DNA of 49,539 nucleotides from contig NRSV01000119.1 of the NCBI GenBank assembly GCA_002286855.1, forward strand, positions 1 through 49,539, given 5' to 3'. The notes beneath the pieces are model-generated. The model was not told where the DNA came from. It saw nothing but the letters and a program-made list of their open reading frames with translations, and did not search any database. Both the position numbers and the translations under genes were made by a program. Positions 1-9,931 of this stretch are shown here, one piece after another (position 1 is the first letter of the stretch; each line of letters begins with the position of its first letter). This stretch comes from Bipolaris cookei. Taxonomy: Eukaryota > Ascomycota > Dothideomycetes > Pleosporales > Pleosporaceae.

Positions 1-101
1 AGTGCTGGCTAGTCAATTGGCGTCAAAAGCGTCCGTTTGAGTGCGAAAAAAACGACTGAATTCCAAAAATCAAGTTCTCGCTATGTGTGGTGTTTTTCTT
101 C
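1..101 (-). mobile_element. Possible 5' end of a neighbouring LINE copy
   Basis: This stretch lies just beyond the 3' tail of the first LINE. By eye it aligns at roughly 65-70% with the region just upstream of that LINE's ORF1 (about 6020-6092): both share gtgcga, attccaa, ctcgct and a final gtgttttt run. The simplest reading is that it is the 5' untranslated start of another copy of the same family, also on the minus strand, whose body lies outside the window. A much-diverged host duplication is the alternative. No ORF is supported. Confidence 0.35.
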
Positions 102-127
102 TTGATTGATTGATTGATTGATTGATT
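102..127 (-). repeat. LINE 3' tail, (TCAA)n on the coding strand
   Basis: Six perfect TTGA units on the plus strand end the LINE. Short tandem repeats, rather than poly(A), terminate many I- and Tad-clade elements and are thought to arise during target-primed reverse transcription. The other two LINE ends in this window carry different tetranucleotides. Confidence 0.75.
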
Positions 128-425
128 TAGTCCTACTCGGTTTCAGCCGCGTTTTCACCGCAGCTATGCCCGGCATGGCTGGCGTAGCCAACAGCCGACG
201 CCGCGCAGACGTTAATCCGCGCCGCCCCACGTCACTCCCTTATGGGAGCCAGCTGTTCCTAGAGGCCTGCCGTTTCCCCTCCACCACTATCTACAATCTG
301 GCTGCCACCTCATCTAGATAATGGCTCTACTAATAGTATGCTGTGCTTATAGGTTCGTAGAGGCGTGCTGCCTCATGTTTTGCGGCCGCGATACCTACAG
401 TCTCCCCCCAGCGCTCGGCTGTCGT

Positions 426-3400
426 CTACGCGTCTTCGATCCCAACATGCCCAAGGATCTGCGCTTGTTCTACAAACTGGATGGCTTTGGTGGCTAGCTG
501 TGGCTTACTTAGGATAGCCCGGAGGTTGTTGCGTCCACGGAGGTTGCCGAATATCTGGTTCCGGAGGTCCTTAAGCGTCCTGCAGTGGAGCAGGATGTGG
601 GCGACAGTCTGTCGCCTCTCCCCGCACTGGCAGCGGGGGTTGGTAACCCCTGGCACTCTCTGGGTGAAGAGAAAGTCGCGCAGGCCTATCTTCTCGGTGC
701 GCAGCTGCACTAGCAGCGCGCTCTGTCGTTTAGTAAGGCCTTCGTGGATCTGAAGTACTTTCTTGGAGGGCCATGGTGTGTGCCTATAGGTTGCTCGACC
801 TTTCGCCTCTGCTCGCCACTTGGCTGCCCATGCTCGCTCTGTTTGAGTCCTGCACCAGCGTCTGACGGTCGATCTGATTGGGTAGAGCTTGGGCGGTGCG
901 TCTGCTGGCGGGTGTCTGCGGCCGTCCTTTCTCCATCCTGTGGCCTCTTTGGCGGCCCTGTCGACAGCTTCGTTTCCTGGGATGCCGGTGTGGGCTGGGA
1001 TCCACTTTATTGTCACTGGCCGGTCCATGTCCTGGAGCGTCTTGACCTGTTCTGCAATGTCTGCGAGAATGTATGCTCCTGATCGGCCTTCAGCCTTAGC
1101 TACTGACCATATGGCTGCCTGGTTGTCTGTGTAGATAGCTACCTTCCGCCTCTCACCTCCTCGCTCTGCGTACTCTTGTGCTATTTGCAGTGCGAGGCTG
1201 ATGCCTTGTAGCTCGGCAGCGTAGACTGTCGAGTCCGTGTCTGGCCCCATGTGTACTGTGCGGGTCTGCTGTGTGAGTGGGCATACTGCTGCAGCCCCAA
1301 TCTCGCCATCTATGCCGCTGCCGTCAGTGTAGATGCTAAGGCTCTGGTCCTTCTCATGTTCTCTGTCGTGTCGACTACGTGCTTTGTCGGCGCTCTTGTC
1401 TATGTGGGTCTTTGGGCCGTGTCGCCAAGGCGGAGTGATAAAGGGTGGAATTGGCTCCTGCGTCTCGAGATCCTGTCTGCGCTGACCCTTCATATCATCG
1501 TGTATCTTCTGCCAGGAGTCGACGTGTCTGATGCGGCGTATGCTTACGCTGGCGGGTTGTGTTCTGCTCACTTTAAGGTTTGAAATGTATGCCATGTGCT
1601 TGCTCGAGAGGAGCCGAATGATAACGTCGGTGTTGTGCTTCCATATCTGCTGCTCAATTGGCAGGAGGTGTGCTTCGATGTCGAGTGCTGCTTTGGACGT
1701 GGCTTTGTATGCTCCGCATATGGCTCTTGCTGCTCTTGCCTGTATGCTTTGCAGGATGTTAAGTGTCTTCTTCGTGTATATTTTGCCCTTGATGCTGGCA
1801 TTCGACCAGATGGAGCAGGCATACATCATCTGTGGCAGCGCCGTGGCCTCGTACAGCCTTCGCATATCTGCAAGCGTGATGCCCCACGTCGAGCCTCCGA
1901 GGCAGCTGAGCGCACTGACCGTCTTTGTCGCCTTGCGTCTGATCTCTTCCACATGTTCTTTCCACTGCAGTTTTGAGTCCATGGTTAAGCCTAGATACTT
2001 GCACGTTGGCTTAGGCGTCACCTCGCCCCAGCTGGTCTGCACTGTTCTGCTTCTGTTGATGCGTGTGCGTGAGCGTGTGAAGTGAGTCAGCTGGAACTTG
2101 TCTGGTGCGAAGACCGAGGCGTGGGTGATGGCCCATCGCTGTGCTTTCTCGAGCACGCGGCTTAGTGTGCTGCATGTCTCTGCTGCTGTATTACCCCATG
2201 CGAGGATAGCTACGTCGTCTATGTACCCTGTGGACGTTGTGTTGGCTTCTCTGTTGCACTCGTCTATAAGATCGGCATTGTAGAAGAGGTAGAGAATGGG
2301 CGAGAGCGGCGAGCCCTGCGGTATGCCCGTGTTGATTGCGTACTCTTGTGATGTGAAGCCATCTACTGCGATCCTGGTGTGTCTATTACTAAGAAAGCTT
2401 GTAATCCACTTCACTGTCTTCTCATCTACTTTTCGCTTCCGTAAGTTATGGAGCAGTCGTGGGTGCGAGACATTGTCGAAGGCGCCTGAGACATCGAGCA
2501 GTAGAAGACTAGCTACCTGGCCGTCACCTTTGTTCCATGCCTGGTAGATCCTGCTCGTGACGGCATGCAGTGCGTGTTCAGTGGAGCGCATCCTCCTGCC
2601 GCCCATATGCGTGTCGGGCAGCACATGCTGTGTTTCAACTAGGTAGCTAAGTCGTCGAGCAATAACAGCGTCCATGACTTTGCCGACTGTGTTGAGCAGC
2701 GCGATCGGCCGGTATGCTTTAGGTATGGTATAGTTGTCTTTGCCTGGCTTGCGCAGGACGACCGTGGTCGACTCACGAAAGTGAGAAGGGCAGTATCCTA
2801 GGCGCAGGCTGCAGTTGACTATTCTTGTGAGGTGCTTAGTAATCAGCCTCTCTCCTACCTGTAGCGCTCGATTTGCTATACTATCTGGCCCAGGGGCCTT
2901 GAAAGGTGCTGCTGCACGGATCGCGTCTCTCACTTCCTTTTCCGTTACTGCGGGGAACTCGATCTGGCCGCTGTACTCGGCGTCCTGTATGTCTGTCAGG
3001 TCTGCTGCTGGCGGGGCGGGGAAGAAGACATCTCGGAACAGAGTTGCTTTATTAGCTGGCTCTGTGACTTCGTGTTCTGTCGTTGGGTGTCGTATGGCAG
3101 GCGTGACCCTAGGGGCCACACTTCCTCTTGTCTTGGCCCAGGTTGCGAGCTTCCACAGCTTCTCTGGTGACTGCGCTGCTTCTTCTACTCGGTCTCTATG
3201 CATCTGAGTCATTGCTTTGCGAATCACTCTAGCTTTGTGGTTTCTCGCTTCTCGATACGCTTGCCACGTCTCTTCTGTGCCGTGTTGACCGTGCCGCCTT
3301 TTAAGCCTCTTCGCCTCCGCTAGTACTGTCTTGCATTCCGCCGTCCATCCTTCTCTTGCCCGAGCTGAGATGCATATCTGCGGAGTCGCCTTATCTGCTG

Positions 3401-4286
3401 CTGTCTTGATAGCGGTAGTCACGTCGCGGACGTAGTTGTCGAGTGCTAGCTTAGTCGTTGGCCTGCGTAGTCGCGGCAGAGTCGCTTTTAGGTCTTCTAG
3501 GTACGTCTTCTCGTTCATGCGCTTCCAGTTCCTCTTTGTCGTCTCTTGCATAGATTGCACCGCCATATCGAGCACTGTGCTTATCGGCAGGTGGTCAGAG
3601 TCGTGGTCGAGGTCGCGGTCTACCTCACTTCTGATCATCCTGTCAACGAGGCCGACAGTGACGAGGCATAGATCGATGGTGGTCTGCCGTGCCGCTTCTT
3701 CGTATGTGATCGTCCCGGCCGCTAGCGTATTATTAAGGTCAAAGTCTTCTATGATTGCTATCAAGTCTTCTGCCTGTGGGTCAATGTGTCTAACGTTCTG
3801 ACCTCCCCACAAAGGGTGATGCAGATTGAAATCGCCTAGCAGGATCTGCTCATTGCTGCTGTGCTTCTCGAGGACTGCGCGGATGTCTACAAGCGTAGGG
3901 CCTGTGGGACCTCTACCTCCTGCATTGTAGATGTTGTGGATCGCCACACTCTGCTGCTCTTGTCGGTCCCTGCTAGGCTCAATGACGAGAGAGCAGACGT
4001 CTCTCGAGTGTTCCTTGAAGCGCCATCTATTGTGGTCAATTCTCTTGTTGACGAAGAAACAGACCCTCGCTGGGCCTTCTTCACCTGCTGCCGCCGGATA
4101 GCAGAGGTAGAAAACGTCCTTTGCTGGGTGGTGAGTGGTCGCCATGTACGGGTTCCTCCATGGCTCCTGGATGGCCAGAATGTCGTACTCGTGTATCCTG
4201 GGGTCTCGCAGCAGCGTCGCCATTACTATATCTCTCGACTTGCGTACGTTGTACTGTAGTATGCTTAGTGTGTTGTACTGATTCAT
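426..4286 (-). CDS. LINE copy 1 ORF2: endonuclease, reverse transcriptase, RNase H
   Basis: A 1286-residue polyprotein that would nick target DNA and copy its own RNA. The N-terminal APE-type endonuclease has LSILQYNVRKS, QEPW (catalytic Glu), LLGDFNLHHPLWGG and SDHLPI. The reverse transcriptase has the YRPIALL and GIPQGSPLSPILY blocks and a catalytic YIDD near residue 687 (Ile in place of the commoner Ala). RNase H follows: YTDGSG near 984, AELQGIS, YTDNQAA and WIPAHTGIPGNEAVDRAAK near 1097, so all acidic residues are present. A C-terminal CxC-x7-H-x4-C motif lies near 1220. The ATG overlaps the ORF1 stop as ATGA (4283-4286), suggesting translation by termination-reinitiation. No internal stops are present; the protein could be active. 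Confidence 0.9.
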   Translation of the reverse strand: MNQYNTLSILQYNVRKSRDIVMATLLRDPRIHEYDILAIQEPWRNPYMATTHHPAKDVFYLCYPAAAGEEGPARVCFFVNKRIDHNRWRFKEHSRDVCSLVIEPSRDRQEQQSVAIHNIYNAGGRGPTGPTLVDIRAVLEKHSSNEQILLGDFNLHHPLWGGQNVRHIDPQAEDLIAIIEDFDLNNTLAAGTITYEEAARQTTIDLCLVTVGLVDRMIRSEVDRDLDHDSDHLPISTVLDMAVQSMQETTKRNWKRMNEKTYLEDLKATLPRLRRPTTKLALDNYVRDVTTAIKTAADKATPQICISARAREGWTAECKTVLAEAKRLKRRHGQHGTEETWQAYREARNHKARVIRKAMTQMHRDRVEEAAQSPEKLWKLATWAKTRGSVAPRVTPAIRHPTTEHEVTEPANKATLFRDVFFPAPPAADLTDIQDAEYSGQIEFPAVTEKEVRDAIRAAAPFKAPGPDSIANRALQVGERLITKHLTRIVNCSLRLGYCPSHFRESTTVVLRKPGKDNYTIPKAYRPIALLNTVGKVMDAVIARRLSYLVETQHVLPDTHMGGRRMRSTEHALHAVTSRIYQAWNKGDGQVASLLLLDVSGAFDNVSHPRLLHNLRKRKVDEKTVKWITSFLSNRHTRIAVDGFTSQEYAINTGIPQGSPLSPILYLFYNADLIDECNREANTTSTGYIDDVAILAWGNTAAETCSTLSRVLEKAQRWAITHASVFAPDKFQLTHFTRSRTRINRSRTVQTSWGEVTPKPTCKYLGLTMDSKLQWKEHVEEIRRKATKTVSALSCLGGSTWGITLADMRRLYEATALPQMMYACSIWSNASIKGKIYTKKTLNILQSIQARAARAICGAYKATSKAALDIEAHLLPIEQQIWKHNTDVIIRLLSSKHMAYISNLKVSRTQPASVSIRRIRHVDSWQKIHDDMKGQRRQDLETQEPIPPFITPPWRHGPKTHIDKSADKARSRHDREHEKDQSLSIYTDGSGIDGEIGAAAVCPLTQQTRTVHMGPDTDSTVYAAELQGISLALQIAQEYAERGGERRKVAIYTDNQAAIWSVAKAEGRSGAYILADIAEQVKTLQDMDRPVTIKWIPAHTGIPGNEAVDRAAKEATGWRKDGRRHPPADAPPKLYPIRSTVRRWCRTQTERAWAAKWRAEAKGRATYRHTPWPSKKVLQIHEGLTKRQSALLVQLRTEKIGLRDFLFTQRVPGVTNPRCQCGERRQTVAHILLHCRTLKDLRNQIFGNLRGRNNLRAILSKPQLATKAIQFVEQAQILGHVGIEDA

Positions 4287-5959
4287 GCTTCTGTCTCGCA
4301 GTCGATCTCCATGTGCTGGGTGTTGCTTTGGGTCAGCCGCACGTTGGCGCTGATCGCCTCCAATGCTCTGCGGCTCGGCATAATCGTTCTCTGTGGTCGC
4401 TGACTGCTCCTCCCTGCCGACAACGCGTTCTCCTGGTCTGTCGTATCGATTGCAGTTCCCGTGTTGGTCCGCTTCTGTCCTCGTTGGGCCTGCGACCGGC
4501 TCCTTGTGGGCTGCGTAGGCTGTGTTGGCGCTGTGTTTTGGCTAGACCTGCTTCTAAGGATAGTAGTAGGCATTTCGGGCTGTACGTTTCTTCCTCTCAT
4601 CTCCGGTACAAAGTGATACTGCGGCCGCGTGTCGTAGGCCATCTTCGCTTTGGCCATCTCATCCTTCCTAGTAGGGCATTGTCGGCTCCACGCTTCGTGC
4701 TCGCCGCGGCACAGCGTGCACTTCCTGGCTATGGTCCGGTCTGACTTGGCTGGACAATCTCGGGTGTCGTGCTCCTGCGCACAGAAGCCACATGCTGTTG
4801 CTGCCTTGCACTGGGTTCCTATGTGGCCGTATTTTTGGCACTTGAAGCACTGCTTCACGCGGCACTGTCGCTCGTATCGCTCGCACTGGAACACCTCGCC
4901 CTGCCAGACAAGACCCTCGTCGATGATCTTATTGGCGTCTTCTGGTCGAGTAAACTCAATCGTGATAGTCGATGCAGTCTTGGCTGTAGCGTCTCTAGTT
5001 AGCCATCCTATGTGGCGGATCTCAGCCTGCGGGATGAACGGTCTGTTGTCCTGCAAGATCTGGCTTCTGCTGTCTTCGAACCTGTCCATGTTCATTGTGC
5101 TAGTGCGTATGCCATGGGCGAGCACGCCGTACGTCGGGATCTGTATGCTGGCGCCGTGGCCGATGCGCGTGGCCCAGTCGTCTGCGAACTGCCGCAGTGC
5201 TTCGACCTCGGTGCTGGTGGCTGCCTTGACGCTGAGGTCGCCGCTCTTGAGCTGGTTAGAGGAAACGATCTTCACGCCTACAATGTTCTCATTGCCGCTC
5301 TGCTCAATTGCACGCTCGACGTGGGCTTTAAGGTTACGTGGGTTCATTGCCCGCAAGGCCTGCACAGTGAGTGGATCTCTAATGTTCACGATGACCTCAC
5401 GTTGTGTTTGCACGATAGGTGCTCTACGACTCTGTGTATTGTATGTACCTGCTAGTGGAAGGCCTCTTGCTGCCGCCGCAGCGTACGATGTTGGCCCGTT
5501 CGTCTGCTGCTGCTGTGGTGCTTTGTTCTTGATCTCTCTTGCCATTTCCAGGGTAGCCTTGCCCACTTGTGTCGCCTCTTTGGCTGCCGCTCTCGCCTCT
5601 TCTACTGTACTGGCGTTCTGTTGTATGTTGGCAGCTACTCGTTGCACGATATCTACGGTGTTCTTAAGTTCGCCCTTAATCTGGTCGAGGGCTTGCGCGG
5701 TCTGCTCTGCGTTGGTCTTGGCTTCAGTTTGTGCGACTGCAAGGGCGTCGCGGACTGTGTCCAGGTCAGGCGTATGTTGCGTCTTTAAGACGAGCGTCAA
5801 CGCGCCGCGAATTACATCTCCGGCGAGGTCTGCTGGCACGGTCTGGCTGCCGTTGCGCTCGATAGCCTCCAGGACGTCGTGAAGAAAGGTGCCGAGGGAA
5901 GTAGCATGCTCGCGTAGCGGGGTAGGCCATGTCGCCCTTCGCGGCCACGGCGTCGCCAT
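4283..5959 (-). CDS. LINE copy 1 ORF1: zinc-knuckle nucleic-acid-binding protein
   Basis: A 558-residue Gag-like protein expected to coat LINE RNA. The N-terminal third (about residues 75-150) is Gln/Ala/Glu-rich and looks coiled-coil forming. Near residues 370-420 are three CCHC-type knuckles: CFKCQKYGHIGTQC (canonical CX2CX4HX4C), CGFCAQEHDTRDC and CTLCRGEHEAWSRQC. The C terminus is Gln/Thr/Arg-rich and probably disordered. It sits immediately upstream of ORF2 and shares four bases with it. The start chosen is the first ATG of the frame; the leader before it is about 130 bp. Confidence 0.85.
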   Translation of the reverse strand: MATPWPRRATWPTPLREHATSLGTFLHDVLEAIERNGSQTVPADLAGDVIRGALTLVLKTQHTPDLDTVRDALAVAQTEAKTNAEQTAQALDQIKGELKNTVDIVQRVAANIQQNASTVEEARAAAKEATQVGKATLEMAREIKNKAPQQQQTNGPTSYAAAAARGLPLAGTYNTQSRRAPIVQTQREVIVNIRDPLTVQALRAMNPRNLKAHVERAIEQSGNENIVGVKIVSSNQLKSGDLSVKAATSTEVEALRQFADDWATRIGHGASIQIPTYGVLAHGIRTSTMNMDRFEDSRSQILQDNRPFIPQAEIRHIGWLTRDATAKTASTITIEFTRPEDANKIIDEGLVWQGEVFQCERYERQCRVKQCFKCQKYGHIGTQCKAATACGFCAQEHDTRDCPAKSDRTIARKCTLCRGEHEAWSRQCPTRKDEMAKAKMAYDTRPQYHFVPEMRGRNVQPEMPTTILRSRSSQNTAPTQPTQPTRSRSQAQRGQKRTNTGTAIDTTDQENALSAGRSSQRPQRTIMPSRRALEAISANVRLTQSNTQHMEIDCETEA

Positions 5960-6092
5960 AACGCTTCAGTGGCAGTGGGCGCTGCTTCTGAAGAGCTGAC
6001 GGGTCGTAGGGCGTGTCAGGCTAACTTTTACGTGCGATATACTGCGTTGATTCCAAGAATTGCAATACTCGCTGTTGTCGTGTTTTTTTTTT

Positions 6093-8586
6093 GGTGTGTG
6101 ACAATCGCATCCACGCAAGCTTGTTTTAGTCATCTTACGTAATTCATTAGGTACTGTAACGAGTTAACGCTAGTCAGCTAGATCGATTGAGGTAAATTAT
6201 GCTAGTCCTAATACAGTATTTTCCTGATCTTAGCTTAGTAACAAGCTAAGCCTTGATTAGCACGGATATAGGCTGCCCCAGCTCAGAAACTCTTAGCCAT
6301 ATTAGACAAAGCCGGCATGCGCTTTTCAGTAATAATAAATGTCTGAATAAAGCGCTGTCGCACGCTCTTCAAAGTATGTATGGATAGAACTATGTTTCGC
6401 CGTCGAGCGATGGATGCATTATTGCCAAACTGCAGTGGCCTCAGTGGCGCAGACTAGCAAACAAGTAGTAGTACAATGTTGATTCTACAGTAGCTGGGCT
6501 AAGTACAGTAGACGGGCCAAGGTGCTATACCCAAAGGGAATAGCCTGGCGAGGTCATAACACAAAGGACCTAACTATGTGATTGCATCTCAGCCGATCCT
6601 CATCAAGCACCAGGCGCAGTGCCCATACCGAGACGATTAGATTGGGGCCAGGCTAGGTCAGACGGGGGTGACTCATGCATCCGTGCACAGTCAACACGAG
6701 CGACAGAGCAGCCTTCATGGCAGTGATCCGGACATGGCAAACAGTCTAATTCATTGGCTCTGGGCCGTTTCTTCAGTATCAAGACGAGGGGGTGGGTCTT
6801 GGTGTTCGCTCACCGGCCCCGAAGCCTGCCGGCCAGTCACTAACTTGCATTCAGTTGCTTCTCCGACAGCGGGCTTTGCATGCTTCGTACGTGTCACTGA
6901 CCTGCACTCACATTGCCGTCGTGCCGTCACATTGCCATGCCGCCTTCACACCACCATCCTATCCCTGAGACAAAATCGCGAAAGGAGCACCAGCGCTTGT
7001 ATGTGTAAGGATGTGACCAACCGCCCTGTTCATTGGCTCCTGGTCGTTCCTTTGGCATAAAGACCAGGGCTGAGTGAAACCGCCCTCTAGGCTGTGGTAT
7101 GCGCTCATGTCGCCCTGTGGTGTCCTGACTTTCGGCCGGTTGAAGTCGTTTCGTAAAAGCAAAACCTGCCAGCTTCCTTTGCCATTGCATCTCAACTAAG
7201 GACGGCGTGGCGTAGCGATTGGCTGTTCACAACACACAGGCTTTTCCAAGTATGTCGGTGTGCAGGGTCTTCACCGATGGAGTGATGACAGAAACCCACT
7301 GGCACCGGTTGTCAACACGGCGATTTCACTGAGCCCTGGCCTCAATGGCAAAGGAGCAGCCAGTGAGCTAGGCGATTCGCTACGTTGATGCATACACGAG
7401 TGCTGGTGCCTTTCCCAGCCATCACCGCGGCGCGGAAGTAGGACCGCGATGTAAGTGCAGGACCAGCTTAGCCACTTATTTGTGCGTGCAGTTACAAGTC
7501 ACTGCGTGTGTGTATCTTTGGCTATTCCTAGCCAACGAAATAGTGAGTTCGCCACTGCATGTTATGGATCTTTATGGCGCGGCAAGGTCACTAGATTAGC
7601 GTAGCACCCGACCTGTGTAAGCAAGGAGTGACACTATGTGCAGTATCACGATGGAAGTGGACAACGCATTCTATCACGTTTCCCAGCCACATGTATTGCC
7701 TCGTCCTATCCATTTACCCGCCTAAGTTGAAGTTGTTTCATGAAAGCCAACTCTGCAAGCCTAATTTAGCTATCGTCCGGTCGACTTGCGATTGGGTAGG
7801 CACACTAACCACCTAAGGCCCATTTTTTACTATGTACATACGGCGCAACGTAGGGGGCGGTGGTGTGGTTGACCGGATAAACGCGTTGAGTTTTTTTGCC
7901 TCTTTGATAATTACGTTTGAACTTAATCTCTCTATATAATGGCCTATTTGTACATTTGTGTTCTCCGTCTTATCATCCAATATCTCTTCCTTCTCACAAG
8001 ACGCACCGTCACAAGACAGTTAAAATCCGAAAACCAAACACTCTTATCCTACGTGCAACAGCACCAGACATGTATGCCAAATTAATATAGATTTTCCGTT
8101 CCTAGCTAATCTTTCTAGATGTGGCGTATTAACATCAATAGTCGTTTCTGGCGGCTAAAACACATTTGTGTACACTTTCTCAGACTGCGGCGTTCTAGAC
8201 TGTCGGGTTCGCACTCAATAGAGGGAACGATATAATCGGCTAACTGGCAATACGACTACTAATACTCAGGCTGGAGCCTCGGGCAGCAACACTAGCAACA
8301 CCTGAACCTCTTAATTCGGCTGCAGCGCTGTTTGCTTATAGAGGATGTCAACAATAAGGTTACCTCACCCAGGGCATAGCCCGTTATTGGGGGTAAGATG
8401 CTAGTTTCTCGAGCTACATAGGCGAATTAAAGGCTTTGCGAAAAGACTATGATTTTATTATGCCTGTGAATTCTTTGTTGAGAACCACTGCTGCACCCTC
8501 TGCTACGCGATGCCGGGAAGCAACTAGTTAGCTGCCGGCTAATTAGCGGTTAAGCGTTGTAGGGCACACCACAAGACAGCTCTTTC
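6093..8586. other. Intergenic region, no supported gene
   Basis: I see no convincing coding region here. There is a weak pair of diverged copies of an about 38-bp motif (6750-6787 and 7029-7067, both starting ttcattggctc), suggesting an old decayed repeat. A TATA-like box (tatataat, 7933-7940) is followed by a pyrimidine-rich stretch and a cluster of ctcacaag/cgtcacaag motifs near 7990-8015, as in a fungal core promoter. The only ORF after it, from the ATG near 8070, is six codons, so it may be the promoter of a lost gene. Confidence 0.5.
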
Positions 8587-8655
8587 CACGTGACCAGCTG
8601 GCTCGTCTAGTATATCTACCCAGTTTTCCCGCCTCAATAGACGACTTCAGCTACA
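8587..8655 (+). promoter_or_regulatory. Putative promoter of the kinase-like gene
   Basis: A CACGTG E-box (8587-8592) lies 69 bp, and a TATA-like tatatcta (8611-8618) 45 bp, before the ATG at 8656. A pyrimidine-rich stretch and acaATGG start context follow. The arrangement is typical of fungal genes but is untested. Confidence 0.35.
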
Positions 8656-9465
8656 ATGGACCTGCCGTTAAACATCAATTCCTTCCAAGACCTGACCTCT
8701 CGTTGCACTACAGGGCCCAAAAATGGACAAAAGGCTACCTTTTCCTTCTTTGATCAGAACGATAACGCGTACTACGGGGAGGTACCAGGCTCTGCATTTG
8801 AAGCACTAAGCCTCGACAACGTCAAACGCCACCTCAAATACATTCCAGATGAGTTGATTTATCCCGAAGCGCCCCTAGGGATCACCGTTCTATCAAAATC
8901 AGAACTTGCCGGTAAACACATCAAACGTCCAAAGCTTAGCGATTTCAACAGCGACCTCGCTCCAAAGCTCCAGCAGCTTTTACTGAACGAGGCGGAGATA
9001 TTCGAAATCCTCCTAAAGAATCCACATCCAAATATAGTCCGCTATCATGGCTGCGTTGTCAAAAATGGGCGTATTATAGGACTTGTACTCGACCAATATC
9101 CGACAAATCTCGAAGCTAGAATAGCAGGCCAGAGCAAGCCCTTCGGAAAGGACTTATGCATGAGGAAAGTCAAGTCTGCCACAGATCATCTCCATCACCT
9201 TCAAGTGGCCCACAATGATTTGAACCCATCAAACATCTTGGTTGATCATGAGGATAAAGTAGCTATCGCTGACCTTGGGTCTTGCAAACCTTTCGGCGAA
9301 GCGTTGATTACTGGCGGCACAATCGGCTGGATAGATGAGGATTTCACAACATCCGAGCAGCATCATGACCAGGCGGCATTAAAGAAACTAGAAGGCTGGC
9401 TTAATGGGACATACGACCCATGGGATTCTATCCTCAGTTTGCTAGCGAGCCGGAATGCGCGCTAA
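8656..9465 (+). CDS. Serine/threonine protein kinase-like protein
   Basis: A 269-residue intronless protein. It matches a kinase-like family that is expanded in Dothideomycetes and has a shortened N lobe. Visible kinase motifs are the alphaC-region LLNEAEIFEIL, then HPNIVRYHGCVV, the catalytic loop HNDLNPSNILVD (Asp and Asn of HRDxxxxN kept; Arg replaced by Asn near residue 191), and IADLGS in place of DFG. The Lys in AGKHIKRPKL could be the ATP lysine. No glycine-rich loop is evident, so activity is uncertain. The C terminus resembles the family's usual GTxGWxDExF segment (GTIGWIDEDF). The gene stands alone between a gene-poor stretch and a transposon, with its own TATA-like box. It appears intact. 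Confidence 0.75.
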   Translation: MDLPLNINSFQDLTSRCTTGPKNGQKATFSFFDQNDNAYYGEVPGSAFEALSLDNVKRHLKYIPDELIYPEAPLGITVLSKSELAGKHIKRPKLSDFNSDLAPKLQQLLLNEAEIFEILLKNPHPNIVRYHGCVVKNGRIIGLVLDQYPTNLEARIAGQSKPFGKDLCMRKVKSATDHLHHLQVAHNDLNPSNILVDHEDKVAIADLGSCKPFGEALITGGTIGWIDEDFTTSEQHHDQAALKKLEGWLNGTYDPWDSILSLLASRNAR

Positions 9466-9931
9466 GCAAATCCGTTCGCAGATCATAGTCATGCGGCTGC
9501 GTTGTCGCACGTTGTGGCCGCGAATACGGTTCGCAGCCCGGGTTCTGGGAAGGTAGACCGAACCACTACAACATCTATCAGTCAAACAGCAGATAAAATC
9601 GCAATTGAATATACCTCTTTTCTTGGTCCAAACAAACAGTTGCATGTGTCCGGTTCGCTGCACCCCGCCTTTGGCCGAATCCACCATTCCACCACGTCGA
9701 AGAACGGCTCCCTGATTGTAACTTGCTGAGGAAAGGCGCGGGTTAAGTGAGTCAGGGAAGCGTGAGATAAGCAGCCCGCCAGGTAGTGTAACTAATCTAC
9801 TTATGGCTGTGCTAGTCTAAATGCAGCGCCAAGCATAGTGCTCTTCTCGAACAATCTATAGACATTGGGCTATTTTTAGCAAAGAAACTTGAGGGCGCAA
9901 TGTTGTCAGAGGCTGCTCATCGCGTCTCCCG
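9466..9931. other. Spacer between kinase gene and pogo element
   Basis: I see no recognisable gene. The part nearest the transposase (about 9780-9931) should contain the left end of the pogo element, but I could not find a convincing inverted terminal repeat partner on the right side. Confidence 0.4.

Larger units (their letters stand above)
102..6092 (-). mobile_element. Complete Tad/I-like LINE (non-LTR retrotransposon), copy 1
   Basis: The element carries a 5' UTR (about 5960-6092), ORF1, ORF2, a 3' UTR of about 300 bp and a 3' tail of tetranucleotide repeats (six TTGA units on the plus strand, 102-125). Both ORFs are open over their full length, so this copy may be recent. The 3' UTR from cctactcggtttcagccgcg onward is clearly homologous to that of the LINE at 47.2 kb. 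The 5' boundary is placed where similarity to positions 1-101 ends, at the poly-T run near 6082-6092. No clean target-site duplication was found, as expected if the 3' flank is another LINE. Coding strand is minus. Confidence 0.85.

Noticed and set aside
4650..5882. 410-codon plus-strand ORF
   Set aside because: It is antisense to LINE ORF1, whose zinc knuckles fix the coding strand. GC-rich codon use leaves the opposite strand open by chance.
6668..7060. 130-codon ORF with His/Arg-rich composition
   Set aside because: No domain, competing frames of similar length on the other strand, and overlap with a diverged repeat motif.
9502..9729. 75-codon ORF after the kinase gene
   Set aside because: No recognisable family, no promoter and unsupported start; left in the spacer.
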